A stretch of 32,444 nucleotides of DNA, taken from NCBI GenBank assembly GCA_022511265.1, contig JAFLRX010000025.1, forward strand, positions 1-32,444, written 5' to 3'. The notes beneath the pieces are model-generated. The model did no database searches and had not been told where the DNA came from. It saw only the letters and a list, made by a program, of their open reading frames with translations. This document shows, in pieces, positions 23,314-30,491 of this stretch. Source of the DNA: Eubacterium sp. (GTDB lineage Bacteria > Bacillota > Clostridia > Oscillospirales > Ruminococcaceae). Position 1 is the stretch's first letter; every line of letters begins with the position of its first letter. Both the position numbers and the translations under genes were made by a program.

Positions 23314-24411
23314 ATGCTTAAAAAACTTCTCAACATTATCTACGGAGCAATATTCGGTATAGCCAACGTCATCCCGGGCGTCAGCGGCGGCACCATGATG
23401 GTGGTGTTCGGCGTGTACGACAAGCTGATAGAGGTGCTGTCCTTCAAGCTGTCGGCGATAAAGAAAAACATCGTGTTTCTTGTCTTTTTCGGCATCGGCG
23501 CGGTGGCGGGGATATTGGGCTTTTCGTTTGTGATAACTTGGCTGTTTGAAAACTATAACGTCGCGGTGAATATGTTCTTTATGGGGCTTATCGCAGGCAG
23601 CATCCCGCTGATAGTAAAGACAGCGACCGCAAAGGAAAAATTCAAGCCGTACTGCCTTATCGCGTTTATACCCGCACTGGCGCTGGTGGTGGGGCTGACG
23701 GTGCTGGATAATATGACGGGGGATAATTTCTCGACCGAGCTTACGCCTGTCAGCGGCGGATATACGATAACCGTCTCAAATAACGGCGGCTATGATATGA
23801 AATCCAACTGGCAGCTGACAGTGCAGGGCGAGCTGACCGACGCCGACCCGATAAACTGCGAGGTAAAGAAGATAGGCGGCGGTAAGACAACATTCACCGG
23901 CATTGACGGCACAGAGATAAAGGCGGGCGGCTCGATAAACGTCGGGATACTCACCTCCGCGCAGATAGACGCGGACAGCATTTCTTTATCTTACACATAT
24001 AAGATGAATGTGCTGCTGTTTTTGACGCTGCTGTGCGGCGCCGCGCTGGCGGCGGTGGCGATGATAATACCCGGCGTGTCCGGGTCGTTCGTGATGGTGC
24101 TGCTGGGCATATATTCAACGATAATCGGCGCGGTAAAGAGCCTTGATGTGCTTATCCTGATACCCACCGCGATAGGCGTGGTTATCGGTGTTGTGTTCGG
24201 CGCGAAGCTGATATCCGCGCTGATGAAAAAATACTCGCTTATCGTGTACAGCGCGATACTCGGGTTGGTGGCAGGCTCGTTTTACGCGGTGCTGCCGAAC
24301 GGAATAGGACTGAATACGCAGACGTTTATCGGTGTGGTTGCGTTCATAGTCGGCGGTATAGTATCGCTGCTTTGCGGAAAGTACGCCCCTGCCGAGGAGA
24401 CCGCCGCATAA
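23314..24411 (+). CDS. popT: DUF368 (PopT-type) polyprenyl-phosphate translocase with an inserted domain
   Basis: A 365-residue membrane protein. Its two inverted halves each carry the DUF368 signature, IPGVSGGT at 20-27 and IPGVSGSF at 252-259. DUF368 proteins (PopT) have been shown to recycle undecaprenyl phosphate, the lipid carrier for cell-wall precursors, across the membrane. Family members are usually around 270-310 residues. This one has an additional soluble segment from about 133 to 230, between the halves, rich in beta-type alternation (GGYTITVSNNGG, NWQLTVQGEL, then GTEIKAGGSINVGI) and flanked by membrane helices. It loosely recalls carbohydrate-binding beta-sandwiches. AAAGGAG precedes the ATG. 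Transcription is shared with the pseudo-ATPase upstream, and a strong terminator follows. Confidence 0.88.
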   Translation: MLKKLLNIIYGAIFGIANVIPGVSGGTMMVVFGVYDKLIEVLSFKLSAIKKNIVFLVFFGIGAVAGILGFSFVITWLFENYNVAVNMFFMGLIAGSIPLIVKTATAKEKFKPYCLIAFIPALALVVGLTVLDNMTGDNFSTELTPVSGGYTITVSNNGGYDMKSNWQLTVQGELTDADPINCEVKKIGGGKTTFTGIDGTEIKAGGSINVGILTSAQIDADSISLSYTYKMNVLLFLTLLCGAALAAVAMIIPGVSGSFVMVLLGIYSTIIGAVKSLDVLILIPTAIGVVIGVVFGAKLISALMKKYSLIVYSAILGLVAGSFYAVLPNGIGLNTQTFIGVVAFIVGGIVSLLCGKYAPAEETAA

Positions 24412-24425
24412 GTTAAGGAAAAATA

Positions 24426-24456
24426 CGGGACTTTTTAAAAAAAAGTCCCGTTTTTT
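24426..24456 (+). terminator. Terminator after the DUF368 gene
   Basis: CGGGACTTTTT (24426-24436), loop AAA, AAAAAGTCCCG (24440-24450), followed by TTTTTT. It isolates the ATPase/DUF368 operon from the sigma-factor genes. Confidence 0.88.
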
Positions 24457-24508
24457 ATGTCACAAAACCGATTTTCATTTGTTATATATTATAGAAAGGG
24501 GTGAGAGT

Positions 24509-25030
24509 ATGTCGGAAGAAAGACAGCTTGCCGCACGGCTGTATGCCGAATACGAACAGGCAATGTACAGGACGGCGTTCGGCGTGCTGAAGAACAGCTA
24601 CGACGCGGAGGACGCGGTGCATGAGGCGTTTCTAGGTATAATAAAGGGCGGCATGCTCTCACGGCTTACCGATGCGGGCAGCAGCGGAACAAAAGCCTAC
24701 ATACTCACCGCCGCACGCAACGCCGCGATAAATATCCTGAACAAACGCAAAAGGACGGTAGCCGTTGAAGCCTTTGACGACGTCGCGACAGCGTCCGCGG
24801 AAGAGACCGTACTGTCTGCGGCGGGGGTAGGCGAGATAAAGGCGGCGCTGCTCGCGCTGCCTAAGGGCGACTATGAGATACTGTGCCTTTCGCTGGTCGG
24901 CGGCGCGTCGGGAGAAGAGACGGCAGCCGTACTCGGTATAAGCTATGACGCGGCGCGCCAGCGCATACACCGCGCAAGAATGAGACTGGCAAAGATTTTA
25001 TCGGAAGGGGTGGCAAAGAATGACAAATGA
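24509..25030 (+). CDS. ECF-type RNA polymerase sigma factor
   Basis: A 173-residue sigma-70 family protein of extracytoplasmic-function size. Region 2 is at about 8-75 (YEQAMYRTAFGVLKNSYDAE, then EDAVHEAFLGI, then TAARNAAINILNKRKR). Region 4 is at about 108-165 (ALLALPKGDYEILCLSL, then GISYDAARQRIHRARMRL, with the recognition helix). The start at 24509 lies just after AAAGGGGTGAG; an upstream TTG at 24479 has no ribosome site. Its end overlaps the next gene by 11 bases. The standard model is release from the membrane anti-sigma on an envelope signal. The target promoters and signal are not known from this window. Confidence 0.9.
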   Translation: MSEERQLAARLYAEYEQAMYRTAFGVLKNSYDAEDAVHEAFLGIIKGGMLSRLTDAGSSGTKAYILTAARNAAINILNKRKRTVAVEAFDDVATASAEETVLSAAGVGEIKAALLALPKGDYEILCLSLVGGASGEETAAVLGISYDAARQRIHRARMRLAKILSEGVAKNDK

Positions 25031-25964
25031 CGAGCGGATAAGACAGGCGCTTTTAGAGACGATGGACGAGCATTTCGCGGACAGCGGGGAAGAGCACCGC
25101 TTTTCCCGCGGGTACAGCCGCCGTAAAAAAGAGATACTGGACAGCATAGAATATACAGATACCGTATCGGCGGATGATTTCCTCACGGTAAAAAGCAAAT
25201 CCGGAGCATTGCGCCGCCGTATTATGACAAGCTGTGCCGCGGCGGCATGCGTATGTGTTGTCACGGGTGCTGTGGTCGCAGTGATATACAGCCAAAATAC
25301 AGCGAGCATGAGCCCGCCGCCACCGGACGTACAGTCAGAGCAAAGCAGCGACGATAAACAGTCAGAGCAGAGCAGTGACGAGGAGATCGAAAATGTTGAG
25401 CCGATGTTTCCCGCCAAGCTGAGCGAGGAGGTCGTCCCGTATGACGAGGGCGGCTCGCAGACGTATTCCGCAGTGATAGATGAGGAAATTGTAGGCGGGT
25501 ATTGCTTTACCTTTGTGGGAGAGGTGGGCAACTTTGACCCCTGCTGGTATACGCTGAAAAGAGGGGACATATATGTCCGTCGTATGGGCGATGACGTACA
25601 CGATACGCAGAACATAGGTCCCGTATGCAGCGAGGGCGGTCAGGCAGGCGAGATAATCCCCAAAGACGAAAATTTTGACGCCCTTTGCGGATACGTCCTC
25701 ACCCAAAACGGCAAAACATATCCTGTCTGCGCGGCGACCGTCGGCTGTCATCTGGATATATCGCCGACCCTGACAAGGTTTTTTACCGTGATAGACGGCG
25801 AGCCGTTCTTCTTTTGGGAGGGCGAGGCGGCAATGGCGCTCAATTTCGATCCGTCAAATATGACAGCAAAGGATAATACGCTGATAGATGAAAAATATGG
25901 CAGGAAGTTCGTTTTCGATTTTGAAAACAGAAAGTGCGAAGAGGAGTGGTATATAACTGATTAA
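25020..25964 (+). CDS. Membrane-anchored anti-sigma factor with extracytoplasmic domain
   Basis: A 314-residue protein overlapping the sigma gene by 11 bases, the usual arrangement for a cognate inhibitor. A cytoplasmic part of about 68 residues contains HRFSRGYSRRKKEILDSI, a segment typical of clostridial anti-sigmas. One membrane helix (about 69-90) follows. Outside the cell comes a low-complexity linker with a tandem repeat (SEQSSDDKQ then SEQSSDEE, about 106-122), then a domain of about 190 residues with several cysteines (about five), perhaps disulfide bonded. I do not recognise the outer domain. The anti-sigma role is inferred from topology and position; the short duplicated linker suggests slippage at the DNA level. 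Confidence 0.8.
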   Translation: MTNDERIRQALLETMDEHFADSGEEHRFSRGYSRRKKEILDSIEYTDTVSADDFLTVKSKSGALRRRIMTSCAAAACVCVVTGAVVAVIYSQNTASMSPPPPDVQSEQSSDDKQSEQSSDEEIENVEPMFPAKLSEEVVPYDEGGSQTYSAVIDEEIVGGYCFTFVGEVGNFDPCWYTLKRGDIYVRRMGDDVHDTQNIGPVCSEGGQAGEIIPKDENFDALCGYVLTQNGKTYPVCAATVGCHLDISPTLTRFFTVIDGEPFFFWEGEAAMALNFDPSNMTAKDNTLIDEKYGRKFVFDFENRKCEEEWYITD

Positions 25965-25967
25965 AAC

Positions 25968-25997
25968 AAAAAGGCTCCTTTGAGGGGAAGCCTTTTT
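25968..25997 (+). terminator. Terminator after the anti-sigma gene
   Basis: AAAAAGGCT (25968-25976) pairs with AGCCTTTTT (25989-25997). The stem is extended by CC/GG with one bulged A. Confidence 0.75.
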
Positions 25998-26002
25998 AAT
26001 CA

Positions 26003-26044
26003 ATGCCGCCAAAGGGCGGCATACCACAACTATTCACTATTACT
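26003..26044. repeat. Intergenic repeat module, copy B
   Basis: An eight-pair hairpin ATGCCGCC-AAAG-GGCGGCAT (26003-26022) lies beside the minus-strand core AGTAATAGTGAATAGT (26044-26029). This is the counterpart of copy A near 10301-10316, and like copy A it lies between terminators of convergent genes. Confidence 0.5.
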
Positions 26045-26056
26045 TATTATCTAAAA

Positions 26057-26087
26057 CAAAAACCTGTTGCGTTGCAACAGGTTTTTG
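26057..26087 (-). terminator. Terminator of the EAL/beta-helix gene
   Basis: A perfect 14-pair stem, CAAAAACCTGTTGC (26057-26070), loop GTT, GCAACAGGTTTTTG (26074-26087). On the minus strand it is followed by TTTTAGAT. It starts a few bases after the stop codon. Confidence 0.85.
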
Positions 26088-26092
26088 TTTAT

Positions 26093-28828
26093 TTACACTC
26101 CGCTGAACTGTTCAGTGTTCACGGGTATGTTGTTTATCTTACAGTTGGTGACCTTTGACTTAGTCTCAGGAAAGCCGATCTCTATCGAGTCTCTGCCGCT
26201 GAGCGACGAGACGTTGATGTTGCAGTTGTCCATACTCAGCACGCCGGTGCTGCTGGTGCAGCCGATACCCGCGAGCTTGTCGCCCTCGAAGTATATCCCC
26301 GCGTTGGTGCCGTTCATGCTTATCTCACATTCGGTTACGCGGCTGCCGATACCCGCGCCCTGCTGTCCCTTGAATACCAGCTCCAGCTGTGAGCCGTCAA
26401 TTGTTATCTTGGGCAGGTTGCTCTTGCGAACAAAGGAAGCAATGGTACCGATGCCTACGGTGCATACGCCCGAGCTGTCTACCTTTACATCACTGTTTCT
26501 TAGATTTATCGTCGGCGCGCCGTTAAGCGAGCCTACGCCGACCGAGCGGTCGCCTGAGACGGTAATATCCAGTGTGCAGGTACCCAGCGTCAGGTCGCAG
26601 CCGCCGTCGTACGAGCCAACCGCCACACAGTCCTCACCGGTGACCGACATCTTTATCTCGCCTCGTCTCAGCTCGATACCGCCGTCGCTGTCGGTGATGC
26701 CGCCGCCTATGCCCATGCTGTGGTCGCCGTTTGCGATAAGCGTCAGCGAACCCTCGCTGTCTATTATTATCTTGCCGAAGGTTTCATTATACGCGCTGCC
26801 TATGCAGCAGCCGTTGTTGCGGTAGGAGTCTATTTTCAGTGAGCCTGTGCCGATTATCGCCAATGAAGCGTTGTCCGGCACGCATATACCGTCATAGCTC
26901 AGCAGGTTGCTGCCGCGGCAGTCCAGCCGCACGTCGGCATGGTCGCCGAGGGAGATGCACTGTCTTACGCCGCCGTTGATGTTGACGTCCTCCAGCACTA
27001 TAGTGGTCACGGTATTGTCGCATACCCTTATGCTGAGGTTGGCGGTATCCTTGCCGTTGCCTTTGAGATATACAAAATCCGTAGAGACGATTATGTCGGT
27101 GTACTTTTCCTTGGACAGCTTGTTTATATCAAACGGGACATAGCTCTTTTCGTCTATCTCGTACGCCTTTGCCATCTTTATTTCGGGCTTGGTACGGTTT
27201 ACCGCCTCTATCTCGCCGATGATGTCATCGGACAGACTGTCCAGTATTTCATGATTGGGACGGGCAGTGTAAAAGCCCTGTATCAGGTCAACGCCGCGCC
27301 GTATGCTGACGCTCATTTCCTCAAAGGTCTCAACGCCCTCTGCCAGCACCTTTATGTTGTTAAGACGGGCAAAGTCAATAATACCGGAAAGGAAATGCTG
27401 CTTACGGGTATTCTTGTTTATCTCCTGAATAAGCGAGCGGTCTATTTTCAGATAATCCGGGCCAATCTTTACCATTGCCGCGGAGTTAGAGTATCCGCTG
27501 CCGTAGTCGTCTATCGCTATCTCACAGCCCTTAGAGCAGTAGATGTCTCTCAGCTCTAACACGCGGTCGCTGGTAAAGTCGGACTGCTCGGTAAACTCTA
27601 TTACCACATGCTCCATAAGGTCGCCGTATATCTCGCACAGGCGGTTGAAGTCGTTTGCCTTCAGCATACATTCGGGTATAGAGTTGATGAATATCTTTTT
27701 ATTCTCAAATTTCTCACGGTTGTTGTTGACTATCGAAAGCACATTTTCAAAGGTAAGCATCTCGATGTCGTACAGTCTGCCGTTGTCGCGGGCAAGCTTC
27801 AGCACCTCCAGCGGGGTAGAGTTCTTCGGGCGCATAAGTGCCTCATAGGCATAAATCGTGCCGTCAGCCGCATTGACGATAGGCTGGAAGTGATAATCAA
27901 AGTTGTTGTGGTCGATAAGCTCGTCAAGCTCTTTTGAGGCGGAATAGCTCATCAGCTCGGTGCTGAACTCCGCCGGGTCAAATTCACGTATCACGCTACC
28001 GGACGACATCGCGCGGTACAGCGCGAAATCCGCATAGTTCATCATCATGTCAAGGCTGGTTGCCTGCGCCGGATACCAGCAATAGCCCACGGTAGAGGAG
28101 AATATACCCGTACGGGTCTGTATCTCGTTGCCGTATTCGTCGGTTATGCGGCAGCTTTGCAGCTCGTCGGCTATTTCCTTGAACAGTCTGAATATCTCGC
28201 TTTTCGCCAGCTGACGGAAGAATATGTAGTATTCCTTATAGCTCTTAGAGCCGATGATGATATCCTCAGACTCAAACTTCTTCATCGAGCGCGCGGCGGC
28301 GGCAATACAGAACTTCGTCTTGTCGTAGTTCAGCTCGCTGTCAACACGTTCTACACCGTTGACGTGCAGCACAGCCATACAGCACTGGGCAGCACTGCCG
28401 GACACCTGCGTCAGAGCGTCACGCACGCTGCGTATAAAGCTCTCACGCGGAAAGGCGGCGGCGGGCTGCTGGGTATCGTTCTTTTTCTCGATACCTTTGC
28501 GCATGATGGCGGTAACGTCCTGAACAAAGCCGAAAATGCAGTCGGGCTGATAGTTGAATTTCAGATTTATCCATTTCTGACCTTCGTCGGTATTGAACAG
28601 AAAGACATTCTTGTACCCCTCGGCAGGGTTCTCGGTCAGTTTATCTATCACCGAAAAGATCTTTTCCTTATCGGCGGTTATATCTAAATCAAGTATACGC
28701 GCGGCATTCTCGTCGATGACCGACTTGTCTTCATTATGATAAAGCTTGAATGCGCCTATCGCGGGGAAGTTCTTTAGAAAAAGCTCCCAGTCCGGCGATA
28801 ATGTGCCGTTTTGCTCAAAAAAGCTCAT
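26093..28828 (-). CDS. c-di-GMP phosphodiesterase (PAS-like / degenerate GGDEF / EAL) fused to a beta-helix repeat domain
   Basis: A 911-residue soluble protein with no signal peptide or membrane helix. Residues 1-112 look PAS-like. Residues 125-285 are GGDEF-like but the catalytic GGDEF is gone (GSKSYKEYY at 193-201). Residues 290-535 are an EAL domain with the catalytic set intact: E329 in YEALMRP, N382, E411, D440-D441 in IDDYGSG, K461, E497 and E500 in AEGVE, and Q517. It should hydrolyse c-di-GMP. Residues 575-900 contain turns such as GIGGG, VGVGSL, VGIGTI and AGIGSR about every 28-30 residues, a right-handed beta-helix pattern usually found in secreted surface proteins. AAAGGAG precedes the ATG. 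It has a consensus promoter with SARP-type repeats upstream. Confidence 0.88.
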   Translation of the reverse strand: MSFFEQNGTLSPDWELFLKNFPAIGAFKLYHNEDKSVIDENAARILDLDITADKEKIFSVIDKLTENPAEGYKNVFLFNTDEGQKWINLKFNYQPDCIFGFVQDVTAIMRKGIEKKNDTQQPAAAFPRESFIRSVRDALTQVSGSAAQCCMAVLHVNGVERVDSELNYDKTKFCIAAAARSMKKFESEDIIIGSKSYKEYYIFFRQLAKSEIFRLFKEIADELQSCRITDEYGNEIQTRTGIFSSTVGYCWYPAQATSLDMMMNYADFALYRAMSSGSVIREFDPAEFSTELMSYSASKELDELIDHNNFDYHFQPIVNAADGTIYAYEALMRPKNSTPLEVLKLARDNGRLYDIEMLTFENVLSIVNNNREKFENKKIFINSIPECMLKANDFNRLCEIYGDLMEHVVIEFTEQSDFTSDRVLELRDIYCSKGCEIAIDDYGSGYSNSAAMVKIGPDYLKIDRSLIQEINKNTRKQHFLSGIIDFARLNNIKVLAEGVETFEEMSVSIRRGVDLIQGFYTARPNHEILDSLSDDIIGEIEAVNRTKPEIKMAKAYEIDEKSYVPFDINKLSKEKYTDIIVSTDFVYLKGNGKDTANLSIRVCDNTVTTIVLEDVNINGGVRQCISLGDHADVRLDCRGSNLLSYDGICVPDNASLAIIGTGSLKIDSYRNNGCCIGSAYNETFGKIIIDSEGSLTLIANGDHSMGIGGGITDSDGGIELRRGEIKMSVTGEDCVAVGSYDGGCDLTLGTCTLDITVSGDRSVGVGSLNGAPTINLRNSDVKVDSSGVCTVGIGTIASFVRKSNLPKITIDGSQLELVFKGQQGAGIGSRVTECEISMNGTNAGIYFEGDKLAGIGCTSSTGVLSMDNCNINVSSLSGRDSIEIGFPETKSKVTNCKINNIPVNTEQFSGV

Positions 28829-28861
28829 CGTTGCTGCGCTCCTTTCGGGTATACTTTTGAC

Positions 28862-28897
28862 TATACTATAATGTATTTCATATTATATCATAGTATA
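28862..28897. promoter_or_regulatory. Inverted repeat at the EAL gene promoter
   Basis: TATACTAT (28862-28869) and ATAGTATA (28890-28897) form a perfect eight-base dyad with 20 bases between the arms. One arm lies in the promoter spacer and the other just past the predicted start site, as an operator might. Confidence 0.35.
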
Positions 28898-28910
28898 AAG
28901 TCAATGTCAA
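28882..28910 (-). promoter_or_regulatory. Consensus promoter of the EAL/beta-helix gene
   Basis: Minus-strand TTGACA (28910-28905), a 17-base spacer and TATAAT (28887-28882), a perfect sigma-A match. Transcription would start near 28875, giving a leader of about 46 bases. Confidence 0.85.
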
Positions 28911-28927
28911 TCACAAAAAAATAACAT

Positions 28928-28945
28928 AGTTACATTGCGGTTACA
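28928..28945 (-). promoter_or_regulatory. SARP-type direct repeat upstream of the EAL gene
   Basis: Minus-strand TGTAACC (28945-28939), GCAA, TGTAACT (28934-28928): two heptamers with a four-base spacer and an 11-base period, the geometry bound by SARP activators. It is centred about 61 bases before the predicted start. The same repeat occurs at 30453-30470. The SARP-type gene is directly upstream. Confidence 0.55.
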
Positions 28946-28947
28946 TA

Positions 28948-28990
28948 TTTTACGGCGCGTAAAACCGCTGCGAAACAGCTTTGCGAGCGG
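28948..28990 (-). terminator. Hairpins after the SARP-type gene (probable terminator)
   Basis: Just after the stop, CCGCT and AGCGG (28965-28969 and 28986-28990) pair across an imperfect inner stem and are followed on the minus strand by TTTT. A second perfect hairpin, TTTTACG-GCG-CGTAAAA (28948-28964), comes next. Confidence 0.5.
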
Positions 28991-28994
28991 AGCT

Positions 28995-30185
28995 TTACTC
29001 ATCCGTCCACACCTGCATACTGCGAAAATCGGCATAAATTTTGTTTTTATTCTGAAAGCGTCTGAACTTGTTCAGTATCCTTTGCTTTATCTGCTCGCAT
29101 GCTACCCCGTCCGCCTCCGGCAGCATAATGATATACTGACAGCGGCTGTAGCGGGTGTATACGTCGCTCATTCTCAGTGATACGCCGATACAGTCGGACA
29201 GCTTGCTCATCGCCTTGCCCAGCATTTTATTGTCGTTCAGCGCGGCGCCGCCCTCGTCGGTAAGGGTGAACATACCTATGCTGAGACTTCTTTTATGGCG
29301 CTTGCTCTCGCGGAAGTTGGCGCGGAAAATATACTTGAATACCTCATATTCGCAGTAATAGCCGCCGCCTGTTTCCACGCCCTCCGACAGGTCGCCCACC
29401 ACCGCGTCAAGATTTTCCTGTGTCTCGTTGCGCGGCTTTACGGTGGTCTCGTACAGCTCGGTCAGCCGTGTAGAGGGCGGCGCGCCGTACTGCTCCAGCA
29501 GCAGTGTCTTTATATATTCGTACTGCTTTGCCGCCTGTGTATATTCGCCCATTGCGGTCATCGCGCGGATAAGCTGAATATGCATCTTTTCATCGGTGGG
29601 GTTGATGATTATGCCATGCTCGCACACCCTGACTATCTCGGCAAATTTGCCCATAGGGTACAGCAGTCTGACGTACTTGTCCACCGTCGCGGTATAAAGT
29701 GTGTGAAAGTACACCGTTATCGGGATGACCCATGTCTCGCCTGAGCGGGATACCAGATAATCACCGCGGTACAGCTCCAGCGCGTGCTTGTAGGTATTGG
29801 CACGCCTGACCCTTGACAGCGTGTCGTCCTCAGCGACCTGACACAGCCGCGCAAATTCGCCGGAATCTATAACGCAGTCTATGTTAGGCGCAAATCGGTA
29901 AGAGCTGCCGTTGTTTAGGATCAGCTCGGTTCCCTCCGGCAGTATCTCGGACAGACATTTTCTCAGCCGATGGATAAGGGTCTTCAGCGCGTTGGCGGGG
30001 TTGCGGCTTTTCTCGGTCCACAGCAGCTCGATAAGTTCGTTCTGCGGTATCTCCCGCTCGCGGTGCGCTATCAGATATTGCAGCAGTGTCCACATTTTCG
30101 TGCCGCGCTGCTCTTTTTCGCTGACGGTTTTGTCGCGATAGCTGACCGAAAACTCTCCCAGCATGGTAATATATACAGCGGACAT
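28995..30185 (-). CDS. SARP/BTAD-family transcriptional regulator with a degenerate GGDEF-like C-terminal domain
   Basis: A 396-residue regulator. Residues 1-98 are an OmpR/SARP-type winged helix (ITMLGEFSV, then LLQYLIAHREREIPQNELIELLW, then ALKTLIHRLRKCL). Residues 104-250 are the BTAD TPR-like activation domain (YKHALELYRGDYL, then MHIQLIRAMTAMGEYTQAAKQYEYIK). Residues 276-385 resemble a nucleotide-cyclase/GGDEF fold: FRESKRHKRSLSIGMFTL matches the usual N-terminal signature. However, the loop that would read RYGGDEF is RYSRCQY (345-351), so it cannot make c-di-GMP and may bind a ligand or only be structural. The ATG at 30185 follows a strong GGAGGT; a TTG at 30206 lacks a site. It is a likely regulator of the adjacent EAL gene. 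Confidence 0.85.
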   Translation of the reverse strand: MSAVYITMLGEFSVSYRDKTVSEKEQRGTKMWTLLQYLIAHREREIPQNELIELLWTEKSRNPANALKTLIHRLRKCLSEILPEGTELILNNGSSYRFAPNIDCVIDSGEFARLCQVAEDDTLSRVRRANTYKHALELYRGDYLVSRSGETWVIPITVYFHTLYTATVDKYVRLLYPMGKFAEIVRVCEHGIIINPTDEKMHIQLIRAMTAMGEYTQAAKQYEYIKTLLLEQYGAPPSTRLTELYETTVKPRNETQENLDAVVGDLSEGVETGGGYYCEYEVFKYIFRANFRESKRHKRSLSIGMFTLTDEGGAALNDNKMLGKAMSKLSDCIGVSLRMSDVYTRYSRCQYIIMLPEADGVACEQIKQRILNKFRRFQNKNKIYADFRSMQVWTDE

Positions 30186-30200
30186 GTTACCTCCGTTATC

Positions 30201-30219
30201 TTGCAAACTATTTTTGCAA
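30201..30219. promoter_or_regulatory. Inverted repeat in the leader of the SARP-type gene
   Basis: TTGCAAA (30201-30207), CTATT, TTTGCAA (30213-30219) is a perfect 7-5-7 dyad. It lies immediately upstream of the Shine-Dalgarno region. It could be an operator or an RNA hairpin controlling access to the ribosome site. Confidence 0.4.
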
Positions 30220-30452
30220 AAGGCTTAAACAGGAAATAAAAGAAAAGTAAAAAATAAAAATGTTATTTTACAAAAAATTATCAGTTTTTTCAGGATTTTT
30301 GACTAAAATAACTACAGAAATAGAAATAAATGTAAAATATTTCGCAAAATACTGTTTTGGTATTGTGAGATTTGTGTATAAAATAATACAAATACAGACT
30401 AAATTTTATATATTATGCGGAATAAAAGCTATAATCCATATTTTGGCGTAAA
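30220..30452. other. AT-rich intergenic DNA with no gene
   Basis: About 230 very AT-rich bases upstream of the SARP-type gene. No supported open frame, tRNA or riboswitch was found. A minus-strand promoter for the SARP-type gene should lie here; I see only a weak candidate (a TAAAAT -10 near the gene) and do not assign it. Confidence 0.5.
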
Positions 30453-30485
30453 TGTAACCGAAATGTAACCTATAAGTGAGATAAT
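30453..30485 (+). promoter_or_regulatory. SARP-type direct repeat joined to a -10 box (candidate activated promoter)
   Basis: TGTAACC (30453-30459), GAAA, TGTAACC (30464-30470), then nine bases, then GATAAT (30480-30485). There is no -35 consensus; the repeat occupies that place. In studied SARP targets the last heptamer lies about eight bases before the -10, so the geometry fits. It reads rightwards, away from the SARP-type gene. Confidence 0.5.
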
Positions 30486-30491
30486 ATATAC

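Noticed and set aside
28829-28994. c-di-GMP (GEMM) riboswitch before the EAL gene
   Set aside because: No conserved GEMM core or tetraloop-receptor sequence is visible; the hairpins there are better explained as a terminator and protein sites.
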